In this document: positions 14,546-23,261 of the stretch, piece by piece | Layout of the letters: each line of letters opens with the position of its first letter | Numbering within the stretch: the stretch's first letter is position 1 | Assembly: GCA_002788755.1 (NCBI GenBank) | Contig: PFRW01000011.1 | Span: 1 to 25,582 of the forward strand | Length of the DNA stretch: 25,582 nucleotides | Source of the DNA: Candidatus Peregrinibacteria bacterium CG_4_9_14_0_2_um_filter_41_14 | GTDB lineage: Bacteria; Patescibacteriota; Gracilibacteria; UBA1369; UM-FILTER-41-14 | Direction: 5' to 3' | Position numbers and translations under genes: made by a program | The notes under the pieces: generated by a model | What the model saw: the letters and a program-made list of their open reading frames with translations, nothing else | What the model was told of the DNA's origin: nothing | Databases searched by the model: none

Positions 14546-17263
14546 ATTATTAAAGAAAACCGCTTAATCAGATTCAAAAAATCACCCCAAGAGAGTCTAC
14601 TCAACGACCTAAAGGGACGTTCACGTGAAGGACAAAACACGATCATAAACGAATTTGACCGAGACAAAAAAGAAACTGAAGAAAAAACAGCAAAACAAAC
14701 TCTCGAAATTCGTAATCTTTTAAAAGAATCCGGCGGCCAACTAAGTACAGACGTCCAAAATCGCCTCGAAACCAAAATCAACAAACGCAACGTTGACCCT
14801 AAAGAACTCGAAAACGTCCTCAAAGAAATCAACGAACGCACCAACTACTTCCGCCAATGGCAAAGCCGCCTAACAGGTCTAGAAGACATTTTTGCAACCG
14901 ATAAAAACGAAGGAACCACTTTTGAGCAACACAAACTCAAATTTCAAAACAAAGATATCGACGACCAAGTAGACGTTCTCCGCAATTTGGATAAACTAAT
15001 TAACAATTACCAAAGCCAATTTAGCGAACTCTACAAAATTTTTGGCGACCAGCGCAACGTCCCGCGTGAACTTTTAGAAGAATTTAAAGCCAAAGGTCGC
15101 ACAAAGCGCGCCACTCTTCTTAAAGCTTTAGATCAAACCGGTAAAGATTTTACCACCCTTCAAAAAAGTAAAAACTGGCAATCACTAACCAAAGCCCAAC
15201 AACAAAAAGAATTAGACTTATTCAAAAACCTAGGCATTGACGCGCGCCAATTACGACTAAAACAACTGGAACAAAATCTACGCCCCAACAGCCACGACAA
15301 GGCCTTTCAGGCTTTTCAAGAATTAGACAAAAAAGAAAATCTGCACTTAACTGACAAAATTAACAACTTCCCCCTACTAACAGACCAAGAAAAAGCAGAA
15401 AAAATTGGCCAAATTCGTCGTCAAATAATCAATCTGATCAATAATAAATACGCCCCTCATGACAACATCCTCAGCAAAAAAGATTTAGACGGTATTGCAA
15501 ATCACCTCCCCCGCACCGAAAACGCCGACCTGGCAGCTTGGTACCTAAATGCCGACCGCACAATTAACGACGCCAAAACCACCGCAAGATTGTCCAAAGA
15601 TATCAATCCAAAAATATTAGAACATTTTGAATGGAATAATCTCTTTACCCACGAACGCCTACAACTACTTCAAGATCGCACTATTGAAAAACACCAAGAC
15701 AAAGAACAACTAACATTAGACACCAAATACACCAATAAACTCGACAAATACAAAGAATACAAAGGCTATGGTCTCATTAACGATGAAGGCAAAAAGGCTT
15801 ACCTTAAATGGTATCGCACCCTTAGCTTAGAACAAAAAACAGCAGTCCTTGAAAAGCCGGACAACGATTACCTAGAACAAACTCATGAAAAACGCCAAGC
15901 TAACGTTGATCAATTTCTAAAATTAACAAAACCAATTCAAAAAGAATATCAAAGCAAATTCAAAAATGCCGATTTCGAAAAACGCACAGAATTAATAACT
16001 CAAATTACAACCGACATTGAAACAAAAGACACAGAATTCACCCAAAAAGTAAATGACATGGTCGAAAACGGCCTTCTCTCACCAAAAAGTGCCGATGCCT
16101 ATACAGAATGGTTCAACCAAGAACTAACGCTCAAAGACAAAACCAAATTCCTTACCCGCAGCGACCTCGACAAACCGGAACGCAAACAAATCTACAACCT
16201 TTTTCAACAAATCACCGACAGCCCCGACTTTAAAGAACTGCCAGCCGCCGAACAAAAAAAATCCAAACAAAAATTTGACGAAGCCGACCTCGAAGAGCGA
16301 ATCAAACTTGTCAAAAAATTAGGCAAAACTTATTTAGACGACCCAATTACCGGCGTTAAAACCAAAGATCTTCTTAATCAAATTCGCACCAAAAACCAAC
16401 TCAAAACCAACGCCCTCGAAATATACGCCGACGAAACCGAAGAGCTCACCAACAAAGGCGAAAACTACGAAAACGAAGGCAAATACGAAAAAGCCAAAAC
16501 CAGCTACACCGACGCCCTCGACCTGCTAGACAAAGTCGAAAACCCCGAACAAGCCAAAGAACTCCAACAAAAAATCAACGAAATGGAAGAACTGCAAAAT
16601 GTTCTCGATGGCATCGAAACCGAAAGCCCCTTAAATAGCCAAATCAACCACGAAATCGACACAGAACTAAGGAATCCCACTCTTCAAGATGAACTCACTC
16701 ACTTTAGCATCATGTACATGGCCTACAAAGCCGCCAAAACCAGTGAAATGCAAACCAAAACCCATGGCGCCCAAAACCGTGTCCATAACGGCCTTCATCA
16801 AGACACAACCGACGAAATCGACGAACTAGACGACAACTTTGCCGCCCTCACCAACCAAAAAACCCAAATTACCGAAGACGAAAAAGGTCTACTAGGTCTA
16901 ACCGAAACAATCGATTTTAGAGCCGATGAATTTGATGACCATAACAACGAAGCCTACGATACCAGCCTCGTCAAACGCCTCGCCAACCTCCAAACTAGAC
17001 CAGCTACCGAACAGCGAATTGACGAATTAAGACTAGTAGATGAAAAATACAACGAACTTACCGCCAATCAATATTATAAAACAATGTTAGCCCCCAAAGA
17101 AGCAGAAATTCAAACAACTCTCACCAACAATATCACGAAAACTATGGGCGGACACTTAAACGACGCCCCAATTATCCAAGACGCTCTCAAAAACCTCATA
17201 AACAAAAAAGTAACCGCCCTAGACACACACCGCCTCACAATCCCTCTTGTCTTAAAACGCTAA
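14546..17263 (+). CDS. Very large charged helical (coiled-coil/TPR-like) protein, non-canonical start
   Basis: I do not recognise the family. The frame is open from 14540 (after TAA 14537-14539) to TAA 17261-17263. The first usual start codon is TTG 14987, but codons 14546-14986 have the same composition (Lys, Glu, Asp, Gln, Asn rich, helical) as the rest, so they are probably translated. I place the start at ATT 14546 (ATT 14549 is equal), giving about 905 residues; from TTG 14987 it would be 758. There is no signal peptide or membrane segment. Two roughly 85-residue units resemble each other (15770-16010 and 16066-16320), each starting GL(I/L) and containing an aromatic-Trp pair. A TPR-like helix pair is encoded around 16440-16560. 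It is probably a cytosolic scaffold or filament-like protein. The 3' end overlaps comEC by 29 bp. Confidence 0.7.
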   Translation: MIKENRLIRFKKSPQESLLNDLKGRSREGQNTIINEFDRDKKETEEKTAKQTLEIRNLLKESGGQLSTDVQNRLETKINKRNVDPKELENVLKEINERTNYFRQWQSRLTGLEDIFATDKNEGTTFEQHKLKFQNKDIDDQVDVLRNLDKLINNYQSQFSELYKIFGDQRNVPRELLEEFKAKGRTKRATLLKALDQTGKDFTTLQKSKNWQSLTKAQQQKELDLFKNLGIDARQLRLKQLEQNLRPNSHDKAFQAFQELDKKENLHLTDKINNFPLLTDQEKAEKIGQIRRQIINLINNKYAPHDNILSKKDLDGIANHLPRTENADLAAWYLNADRTINDAKTTARLSKDINPKILEHFEWNNLFTHERLQLLQDRTIEKHQDKEQLTLDTKYTNKLDKYKEYKGYGLINDEGKKAYLKWYRTLSLEQKTAVLEKPDNDYLEQTHEKRQANVDQFLKLTKPIQKEYQSKFKNADFEKRTELITQITTDIETKDTEFTQKVNDMVENGLLSPKSADAYTEWFNQELTLKDKTKFLTRSDLDKPERKQIYNLFQQITDSPDFKELPAAEQKKSKQKFDEADLEERIKLVKKLGKTYLDDPITGVKTKDLLNQIRTKNQLKTNALEIYADETEELTNKGENYENEGKYEKAKTSYTDALDLLDKVENPEQAKELQQKINEMEELQNVLDGIETESPLNSQINHEIDTELRNPTLQDELTHFSIMYMAYKAAKTSEMQTKTHGAQNRVHNGLHQDTTDEIDELDDNFAALTNQKTQITEDEKGLLGLTETIDFRADEFDDHNNEAYDTSLVKRLANLQTRPATEQRIDELRLVDEKYNELTANQYYKTMLAPKEAEIQTTLTNNITKTMGGHLNDAPIIQDALKNLINKKVTALDTHRLTIPLVLKR

Positions 17264-18638
17264 TACCCAACCAAATCACACCAACCCCGCACACCAGTGC
17301 GGCTATTTGCGCTGTCCTTACATCAAACTCCCAAACTAAAAACTTTAAATCGGCAAAAGTCGCCACAACAACTAAAATTAACTTCAAAATCACACTTGTT
17401 ACAACAGCAATCAATCTCCCCACTAACGGGAAAACAACTCCAACACCCAAACTAGCACAAGCCAACATAATTGCCACCGGCAACAACGGGACCACCGTTA
17501 CATTCACCAGCAATGAATGTAACGGTAACAGCTGAAATAAATACAGGCTTAATGGCAACGTCCCCATTTGCGCCGCCAACGTCAAAACCATTGCTTCCTT
17601 AAGCATTGGCCATTTTTTCAACCACAAAAAATACATCTCCACCTTTTTACCAAAAACCAAAATACCAACCACAGCCATAAACGACAACTGAAACCCGGCA
17701 TCATTCGCCAAAATAGGTGGCACAAACAAAGCCATAACCGCCGCCGTTAACAACAATACATTTAATACATTATTATCTCTGCCAAAATAACGAGCCACCA
17801 AAACCAAACTCCCCATAATTGCCGCCCGTACAACCGAGGCACTCAACCCCACAAAAACGCAAAACACCCCAATTCCTCCAATCGATAACCAAAGTCGCAC
17901 ACGCTTTGGCACAACAATTAGTAAACGCTCCAATAAAATTACCACCAAAGCCACATTCGAGCCAGAAATCGCAATAATATGTGTAAGTCCAGTCACCCTA
18001 AATTGCTCCAACAAATCATCTGCCAATCCCCCTCTATACCCAACCACCAATCCGGCAATCAAACTCCCAAACGGCTCATGATACATACGATTAATCTGCT
18101 CCAACAATATCATTTTCCCCTTAAACAACATCGCCAAGACCCCGTGCCCCTTGCTAACCAATGCCATTTGTGGACGATAACTAATTTTTGTAATCCCAAA
18201 CCGAAATAAGTACTGATCGTACTTGAATGTTTCAATTGGCTCGGGCACAACTAACTTCCCCGTAAGTGCCACCTCATCGCCATACTCAAAACGCGGATAC
18301 AAATCACCAACTACCAACAGTTTTCCATAATCCGTACAAACAGTGTACTGAATTTTATCCCGCCGATAATCAACCTCTCGACAAATTTGCCCATGTAATG
18401 CCTTAACCTTATCTGTCAATAAATCCCACCGCCCAACAGTCGCCTCATTAAAATGATAAACTCTAACCGCACCAATCAATAAGCCAATACCAATAAAAAC
18501 CACTCCCCAGTTCCTTATTTTGACAAAACTAAACCAACCAAGCAAAAATAAACAAATCACAAACAAAAACCAAATATGTAAATAATAAAACAAACAAAAT
18601 AGTAAAATCCCATACAATAAAGCTCGCAAATAATTCAT
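17235..18638 (-). CDS. comEC: ComEC/Rec2-type DNA uptake channel protein
   Basis: A 467-residue polytopic membrane protein. N-terminal hydrophobic helices (about 5-60) are followed by an OB-like extracytoplasmic part (about 75-160), then the competence domain with GLVVGYRGGLADDLLEQFRV and the hallmark GLTHIIAISGSNVALV, followed by multiple helices. ComEC carries single-stranded DNA through the membrane in natural transformation. The C-terminal metallo-beta-lactamase-like nuclease domain of longer ComEC proteins is absent; the protein ends after the last helix (VLRQEGL), so any nuclease must be separate. The ATG follows directly after the terminator of the upstream lipoprotein gene, and no independent promoter is obvious. 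It ends with TGA and overlaps the convergent helical-protein gene by 29 bp. Confidence 0.9.
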   Translation of the reverse strand: MNYLRALLYGILLFCLFYYLHIWFLFVICLFLLGWFSFVKIRNWGVVFIGIGLLIGAVRVYHFNEATVGRWDLLTDKVKALHGQICREVDYRRDKIQYTVCTDYGKLLVVGDLYPRFEYGDEVALTGKLVVPEPIETFKYDQYLFRFGITKISYRPQMALVSKGHGVLAMLFKGKMILLEQINRMYHEPFGSLIAGLVVGYRGGLADDLLEQFRVTGLTHIIAISGSNVALVVILLERLLIVVPKRVRLWLSIGGIGVFCVFVGLSASVVRAAIMGSLVLVARYFGRDNNVLNVLLLTAAVMALFVPPILANDAGFQLSFMAVVGILVFGKKVEMYFLWLKKWPMLKEAMVLTLAAQMGTLPLSLYLFQLLPLHSLLVNVTVVPLLPVAIMLACASLGVGVVFPLVGRLIAVVTSVILKLILVVVATFADLKFLVWEFDVRTAQIAALVCGVGVIWLGISVLRQEGL

Positions 18639-18639
18639 G

Positions 18640-18669
18640 AAAAAAGGCTAGCCCATACAGGACTAGCCT
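18640..18669 (-). terminator. Intrinsic terminator between lipoprotein gene and comEC
   Basis: AGGCTAG (18645-18651) pairs with CTAGCCT (18663-18669). On the minus strand the stem is followed by six T (18645-18640). The T tract ends one base before the comEC ATG (18638), so comEC expression from upstream needs readthrough. Confidence 0.75.
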
Positions 18670-18697
18670 AATCAATCCACTTTAAGAAAACATAAAT

Positions 18698-19729
18698 TTA
18701 TTGAGGCAAATTAGACATATCAACAGGCGCTTCAGTTGTCGTAGGAATTAGACCGGATTGTTGAACTGCATCTTCCAAATTAAACTCTTTTGCATCTGCA
18801 GGCACTACAATTTCTACTACCTTATTAATTTCAGACATATTAACAACTACATTTAGTTCGATATTACCTTTTGGTAATTCTTGTCCTTCTACTTGCTCAA
18901 CCGCAAAACGTTCTGCCAATTCTGCCATAGATAATTTTAGACCAATTACTACCTTTGTTAAAAAATGACCTTCTTTAGTAATCCACATTTCAACATTACT
19001 ACCGGCTAAAACATCTAAAACCTTATCCATTTCACCTTGCTGATCATCTGCAACAGGTTCTCCATTTAACTTAGAAATTTCGTTAATATAGTTCTTCAAA
19101 CCTTCTTTACTAAACTTACCAACAACTTTGTAAGCTTCAGACCCATTAACTTCTTCCGTACTCTTAATTTTCAATCCTTCAAAAATACTAACTTCCTCTA
19201 AAATTTGACGAACCTGTGCCTCCTGCTCCTTCGTAATTTCCGGACTTATACCGGCAAAACTATCTGCAGGTACGGGGAATAACCACCATTGCCCTTTAAG
19301 CGTAGCAGCAATTTGACTATACGGACCAAGCGCCATTTCGGGGAAATCATTCATATTTACATACAAATTTTCTTCAACCATTTTGGCGGCCAAATCAAAA
19401 ATACCGCTAGTTTTATTTTCCCCTTCTTCAAAATTAAAATCACCACTCAATACTAAATCAAATTTAGGATTTGTCCCCTCAGATTTAGCAACATAACCAT
19501 CAACCAATAAATTAATTTCAACGTCACTCTTTTTATCATCTTGCTCCATATGCGCTTTGCCGCCTAGATCCACATTAATCTTTTCCGCAACTACCTCACT
19601 ATTGTTAATAATGGCATCCTTAACTAACTGATCCACATCAACATCACGATTTTGACACCCGGCAACCAACAATGCACTCACGCACATTATCGCACCAACT
19701 GCCCATTTAGACTTTAAAAACATATTCAA
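18698..19729 (-). CDS. Putative lipoprotein, possibly LolA/LppX-like
   Basis: A 343-residue secreted lipoprotein. The N-terminal signal peptide ends in the lipobox LVAGC, with Cys25 as the lipidation site. The mature part is rich in alternating beta-type segments (INLLVDGYVA, FDLVLSGDFNF, VEMWITKEGHFLTKVVIGLKLS) and suits a curved antiparallel sheet of the LolA/LppX kind, which bind lipids; this fold guess is weak. It has acidic, Gln/Glu-rich linkers and no further cysteines. It lies upstream of comEC on the same strand and diverges from the LytR-CpsA-Psr gene. A TATAAT 8 bp before the ATG suggests a leaderless mRNA. Confidence 0.75.
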   Translation of the reverse strand: MNMFLKSKWAVGAIMCVSALLVAGCQNRDVDVDQLVKDAIINNSEVVAEKINVDLGGKAHMEQDDKKSDVEINLLVDGYVAKSEGTNPKFDLVLSGDFNFEEGENKTSGIFDLAAKMVEENLYVNMNDFPEMALGPYSQIAATLKGQWWLFPVPADSFAGISPEITKEQEAQVRQILEEVSIFEGLKIKSTEEVNGSEAYKVVGKFSKEGLKNYINEISKLNGEPVADDQQGEMDKVLDVLAGSNVEMWITKEGHFLTKVVIGLKLSMAELAERFAVEQVEGQELPKGNIELNVVVNMSEINKVVEIVVPADAKEFNLEDAVQQSGLIPTTTEAPVDMSNLPQ

Positions 19730-19736
19730 AATTTAA

Positions 19737-19742
19737 ATTATA
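19737..19742 (-). promoter_or_regulatory. -10 box of the lipoprotein gene
   Basis: A perfect TATAAT (19742-19737) with the ATG at 19729. The expected transcription start falls at or within a base or two of the start codon. No good -35 at normal distance is visible; a TTGACA (19754-19749) is too close. Confidence 0.4.
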
Positions 19743-19805
19743 AAATACTGTCAACAGATTATCATTTTCAAATTCCAAAAAATAGGTAAAATAACTGCAC
19801 CGATT

Positions 19806-19811
19806 TATACT
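19806..19811 (+). promoter_or_regulatory. Putative -10 box of the LCP gene
   Basis: TATACT (19806-19811), with expected start near 19818 and GTG at 19824. There is no clear -35. Confidence 0.3.
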
Positions 19812-19823
19812 CTGATCCATCCT

Positions 19824-21341
19824 GTGAATTTTAGATCTAAACGTATTCGCAAACATCGCTTAAACTTAGCACAAAAGATTGCTAAGGAGCAAGAAGCACC
19901 TAACACAACAAACCAAAAACAAATTTCAACATATTCAAAAAACAAATTATCATGGAAAAAAATTGCCATCATCATCGGAATTCTTCTGATTCCATTAATT
20001 GTTTATGCCGGGTTCGACAAATTCAACATTGCTAATCCCATAGCCTCAACTGTACTTAAAACAGTTGGCAAAACTCTACCTACCGACGCCTACGGCTACA
20101 CAAACTTCCTCCTACTTGGCACGGGTGATGTTGGTCACGAAGGACAAAACCTGACAGATACAATCATAGTAGCAAGCTTTAACCCTAAAACCAAACAAGG
20201 GTTAATGTTTTCAATTCCCCGCGACTTATATATAAAAGCTGATGGCTATTACGGCCAAAAAATCAACTCTCTATTCGCCAACGCCTTAGCCGAAACAAAC
20301 AGCGAAGCAGCTGCCTACAAAGTGTTGGAATCAGCAGTTACGCAAATCACCAACCGCCCCATCCATCGCCGCATCCTCGTGACATTCTCCGCCTTCGAAA
20401 ATATTGTCGACGAAATGGGCGGCATTACCTTTACCGTGCCGGAAGCAATTTATGACACCTCTTACCCAAACGAAAATTACGGCTATCAAACATTCAAAAT
20501 TGACGCCGGCCTTCAAACTTTAGACGGAGCCACAGCCTTAAAATATGCGCGAAGCCGCCACACAAGTAACGACTATGCCCGTAGCCGTCGCCAACAAGAT
20601 ATCATCCTCGCCCTTAAAGAAAATGCTAAGACCAGTGGCATTCTTACCTCACCAGGCAAAATAAGTGCAATTTACGAAGATCTCAAAACCGGTATCAAAA
20701 CCAATCTCGAAACACGTGAAATCATTCAACTAGCCGGATATGCCGCCGAATTCGATCGCAATAATCTTCTCAATTTACAACTACATGACGACCCTTCCCA
20801 AAAAGGTGGCTTCTTATATACCCCACCACGCTATCTATATAATAATACTTTTGTACTTTTACCCTTAGGTAATAATTATAACATTATCCACAAATATCTC
20901 GATCTGCATTACGAACATTCGGATATTATGAATATACCAAGAACACTTCAAATCTTAAATGGTACACCAACAGGCGGTCTCGCATCTTCTGTTAAAGCAA
21001 TTCTCCAACGCTTTGGCTTTGTTATAGTTAGACACGGCAACGCCACCAGTAAAACAATTACAACCACAACCCTTTACAACAAAAACCCACTAGCTCCAAC
21101 TAAACTTCAAAACGCCTTAAAATCAATCTTCAACTTCACAGAAAGCAATACAACTCCACCAGAATACCTCATAGAACCCTACATCAGCGAAGCCGATTAT
21201 ATTCTCGAATTAGGCGCCGACAGCACCGCCACTATCAATCAAATCCTCAACAATCAATACGTCCCACCCGCCCCACCAGACCCAGCCCAAGCCACAGAAC
21301 CAACCGAATCCACCGAACCAACTTTTAACACCCAACTTTAA
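19824..21341 (+). CDS. LytR-CpsA-Psr (LCP) family glycopolymer transferase
   Basis: A 505-residue type II membrane protein with a basic cytosolic start (RSKRIRKHR), one membrane helix at about 46-64 and an LCP domain outside. LCP motifs are NFLLLGTGD, NLTDTIIVASF, FSIPRDLYI, the GGITFTVPEAIYD segment and LKYARSRHTSNDYARSRRQQ with its conserved arginines. LCP enzymes attach lipid-linked polymers such as teichoic acids or capsule to peptidoglycan. The region after about residue 330 is a weaker second domain, possibly LytR_C-like, ending in a Pro/Thr/Glu-rich tail. The start codon is GTG 19824. The next gene starts on the base after its stop, forming an LCP-carboxypeptidase-MraY operon. Confidence 0.92.
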   Translation: MNFRSKRIRKHRLNLAQKIAKEQEAPNTTNQKQISTYSKNKLSWKKIAIIIGILLIPLIVYAGFDKFNIANPIASTVLKTVGKTLPTDAYGYTNFLLLGTGDVGHEGQNLTDTIIVASFNPKTKQGLMFSIPRDLYIKADGYYGQKINSLFANALAETNSEAAAYKVLESAVTQITNRPIHRRILVTFSAFENIVDEMGGITFTVPEAIYDTSYPNENYGYQTFKIDAGLQTLDGATALKYARSRHTSNDYARSRRQQDIILALKENAKTSGILTSPGKISAIYEDLKTGIKTNLETREIIQLAGYAAEFDRNNLLNLQLHDDPSQKGGFLYTPPRYLYNNTFVLLPLGNNYNIIHKYLDLHYEHSDIMNIPRTLQILNGTPTGGLASSVKAILQRFGFVIVRHGNATSKTITTTTLYNKNPLAPTKLQNALKSIFNFTESNTTPPEYLIEPYISEADYILELGADSTATINQILNNQYVPPAPPDPAQATEPTESTEPTFNTQL

Positions 21342-22190
21342 ATGTTTGAAGCTCTTATCACCCTTCTACTCTCCAATTCTATTGCCAATGCAAACCTATC
21401 GGCAACAATTCCTAAACCAACAGAACCAACCGCAACCAGCATCAATTTTAACCTCGATCTACACAAAGAAAACCCAGTTATTAGTGCCGACGCTAGTCTC
21501 GTATTTGATCTACAAAAAAACACCGTTCTCTATCAAAACAATCTCAACACAAAACTTCCAATTGCCAGTCTCACTAAAGTAATGACCGCCTTAATTATTT
21601 TACAAGAAAACAAACTAGACGAAGTTGTAACCGTTGCCTACCAAGCCACCCAAGTTCAACCAAACAAAATGTGGCTACTTGCCAACGAACAAATCACCGT
21701 CGAAACATTACTAAATGGCATGCTAATGCAATCTGCCAACGATGCCGCCCTAGCCCTAGCCATCCACAATGCCGGTAGCGTCGAAGCATTTATCGCAAAA
21801 ATGAACGCATATGCCAATAACCTCCACCTAGTCAACACTCACTTCACCAATTCGGTAGGTTTTGATGACGCCAATAACTACTCCACAACCTACGACCTCA
21901 TGCGTCTTACCCTCCAACTCATTAAACACCCCATCGTTCTAACAATCACTAAACAAATAAATAAAATCGTCACCAGTGTCTCCGGCAACCAACACACACT
22001 TGCCAACACCAATCAATTACTCAATAGCCCCTACCAAGTCATCGGCCTTAAAACAGGAACAACTCCAGCGGCAGGCGCCTGTTTCATTGGCATTACCGAA
22101 GGTGAAAAACCGTTACTAACCATTTTATTAAACAGCCCAAATCGCTTTCAGGAGACAAAAGTCCTCCTCGATTGGGCAAACTCAATTTAA
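21342..22190 (+). CDS. D-alanyl-D-alanine carboxypeptidase (serine peptidase S11)
   Basis: A 282-residue penicillin-binding-type enzyme that trims the terminal D-Ala from peptidoglycan stem peptides. All three active-site motifs are present: SLTK with Ser76 and Lys79, SAN (131-133) and KTG (237-239). A short hydrophobic N-terminus (about 1-18) probably acts as export signal. The C-terminal anchoring domain of larger PBP5-like enzymes is missing, as in compact S11 members. It follows the LCP gene without a gap and precedes mraY by 12 bp. Confidence 0.93.
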   Translation: MFEALITLLLSNSIANANLSATIPKPTEPTATSINFNLDLHKENPVISADASLVFDLQKNTVLYQNNLNTKLPIASLTKVMTALIILQENKLDEVVTVAYQATQVQPNKMWLLANEQITVETLLNGMLMQSANDAALALAIHNAGSVEAFIAKMNAYANNLHLVNTHFTNSVGFDDANNYSTTYDLMRLTLQLIKHPIVLTITKQINKIVTSVSGNQHTLANTNQLLNSPYQVIGLKTGTTPAAGACFIGITEGEKPLLTILLNSPNRFQETKVLLDWANSI

Positions 22191-22202
22191 CCAAATCTCT
22201 TC

Positions 22203-23261
22203 ATGGAACAAATCGCCCCAGCTTTAATCCGTAATTTAAGCCTAATCTTAGGATCTGCTTTATCCACATTCATGATTTCGATTATTGCAGCACCTTATTT
22301 TATTAAACTCTTAAAACACTTCCAATTTGGACAACAAATTCGTACAAAAGCTGTCGATGGCAAAGATGCAAGTTTATTCCAAGAACTACATAAAAAGAAA
22401 GCCGGCACCCCTTCTATGGGTGGCGTTTTAATTTGGGGTACAGTTCTCCTAGTTGCCGTACTCTCTACTATTTTTGTCCAATTTGGACTCACAAACAACG
22501 CCCTCATCTCCCGTGCCGAAACATACCTTCCTTTGTTTACATTAGGCAGCTTTGCTCTACTTGGCTTAGTTGATGACATTTTTAATATCAAAGGCATTGG
22601 CGCTCACAAAGGTCTCAAAGCTTTCACAAAAATGAGCTGGCTCATCCTATTAAGCCTCCTTGGCGGACTATGGTTTTATTTTAAATTAGGTCACAGCAGT
22701 CTCGATCTCGGCATTTTCGGCAACCTCGAAATCGGCATTTGGTACATTCCCTTATTTATGTTGGTCATTATTTCTTCCGCCAACGCCGTCAATATTACCG
22801 ACGGGTTAGATGGTCTTGCCGGCGGTTTAATTATTATTGCCTTCACCGCTCTTAGCATTGTTGCCTATACCCAAAACCTATTCATCCTTGCCGCCTTATG
22901 CGCAACCATTGTCGGCGCCACACTCGGCTTCTTATGGTTTAATGTCCCTCCCGCCGCCTTCTTTATGGGTGATACCGGTTCACTCGCCTTAGGTGCTACT
23001 ATCGGCGTTATTGCATTATTGCTAGGCAACATTATTTTTCTCGTTTTCATCACCTCAATTTTCATTATCGAAACGCTCTCTGTCATTATTCAACTCCTCT
23101 CCAAAAAATTCCGCGGCAAAAAAGTCTTCAAGATCGCACCAATCCACCATCACTTTGAATACATCGGCTGGCCCGAATTCCGGGTGACCATGCGTTTCTG
23201 GATCATTGGTGCTCTATTTGCAGCACTAGGAATTATTCTTTATCTAGCGGGAATCATTTAG
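22203..23261 (+). CDS. mraY: Phospho-N-acetylmuramoyl-pentapeptide transferase (MraY)
   Basis: A 352-residue membrane enzyme that moves phospho-MurNAc-pentapeptide from UDP to undecaprenyl phosphate, forming lipid I. Signatures are KKAGTPSMGGVLI (65-77), the catalytic GLVDDIFNIKG with Asp124-Asp125, NAVNITDGLDGLAGG, FMGDTGSLALGA and the MraY-specific HHHFEYIGW. About ten hydrophobic helices are visible, and length is normal for the family. Third gene of the LCP-carboxypeptidase-MraY run. Its TAG stop overlaps the stop of the convergent FecR/DUF5667 gene by 4 bp. Confidence 0.97.
   Translation: MEQIAPALIRNLSLILGSALSTFMISIIAAPYFIKLLKHFQFGQQIRTKAVDGKDASLFQELHKKKAGTPSMGGVLIWGTVLLVAVLSTIFVQFGLTNNALISRAETYLPLFTLGSFALLGLVDDIFNIKGIGAHKGLKAFTKMSWLILLSLLGGLWFYFKLGHSSLDLGIFGNLEIGIWYIPLFMLVIISSANAVNITDGLDGLAGGLIIIAFTALSIVAYTQNLFILAALCATIVGATLGFLWFNVPPAAFFMGDTGSLALGATIGVIALLLGNIIFLVFITSIFIIETLSVIIQLLSKKFRGKKVFKIAPIHHHFEYIGWPEFRVTMRFWIIGALFAALGIILYLAGII

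Noticed and set aside
14533..14844. A minus-strand 103-codon frame in the gap before the large helical protein
   Set aside because: It is antisense to the open plus-strand frame that continues the large protein, and its Ser/Arg/Phe-rich translation looks like a shadow.
19749..19754. TTGACA upstream of the lipoprotein gene as its -35 box
   Set aside because: It lies only 6 bp from the TATAAT, far below the 16-18 bp needed, so only the -10 box was reported.
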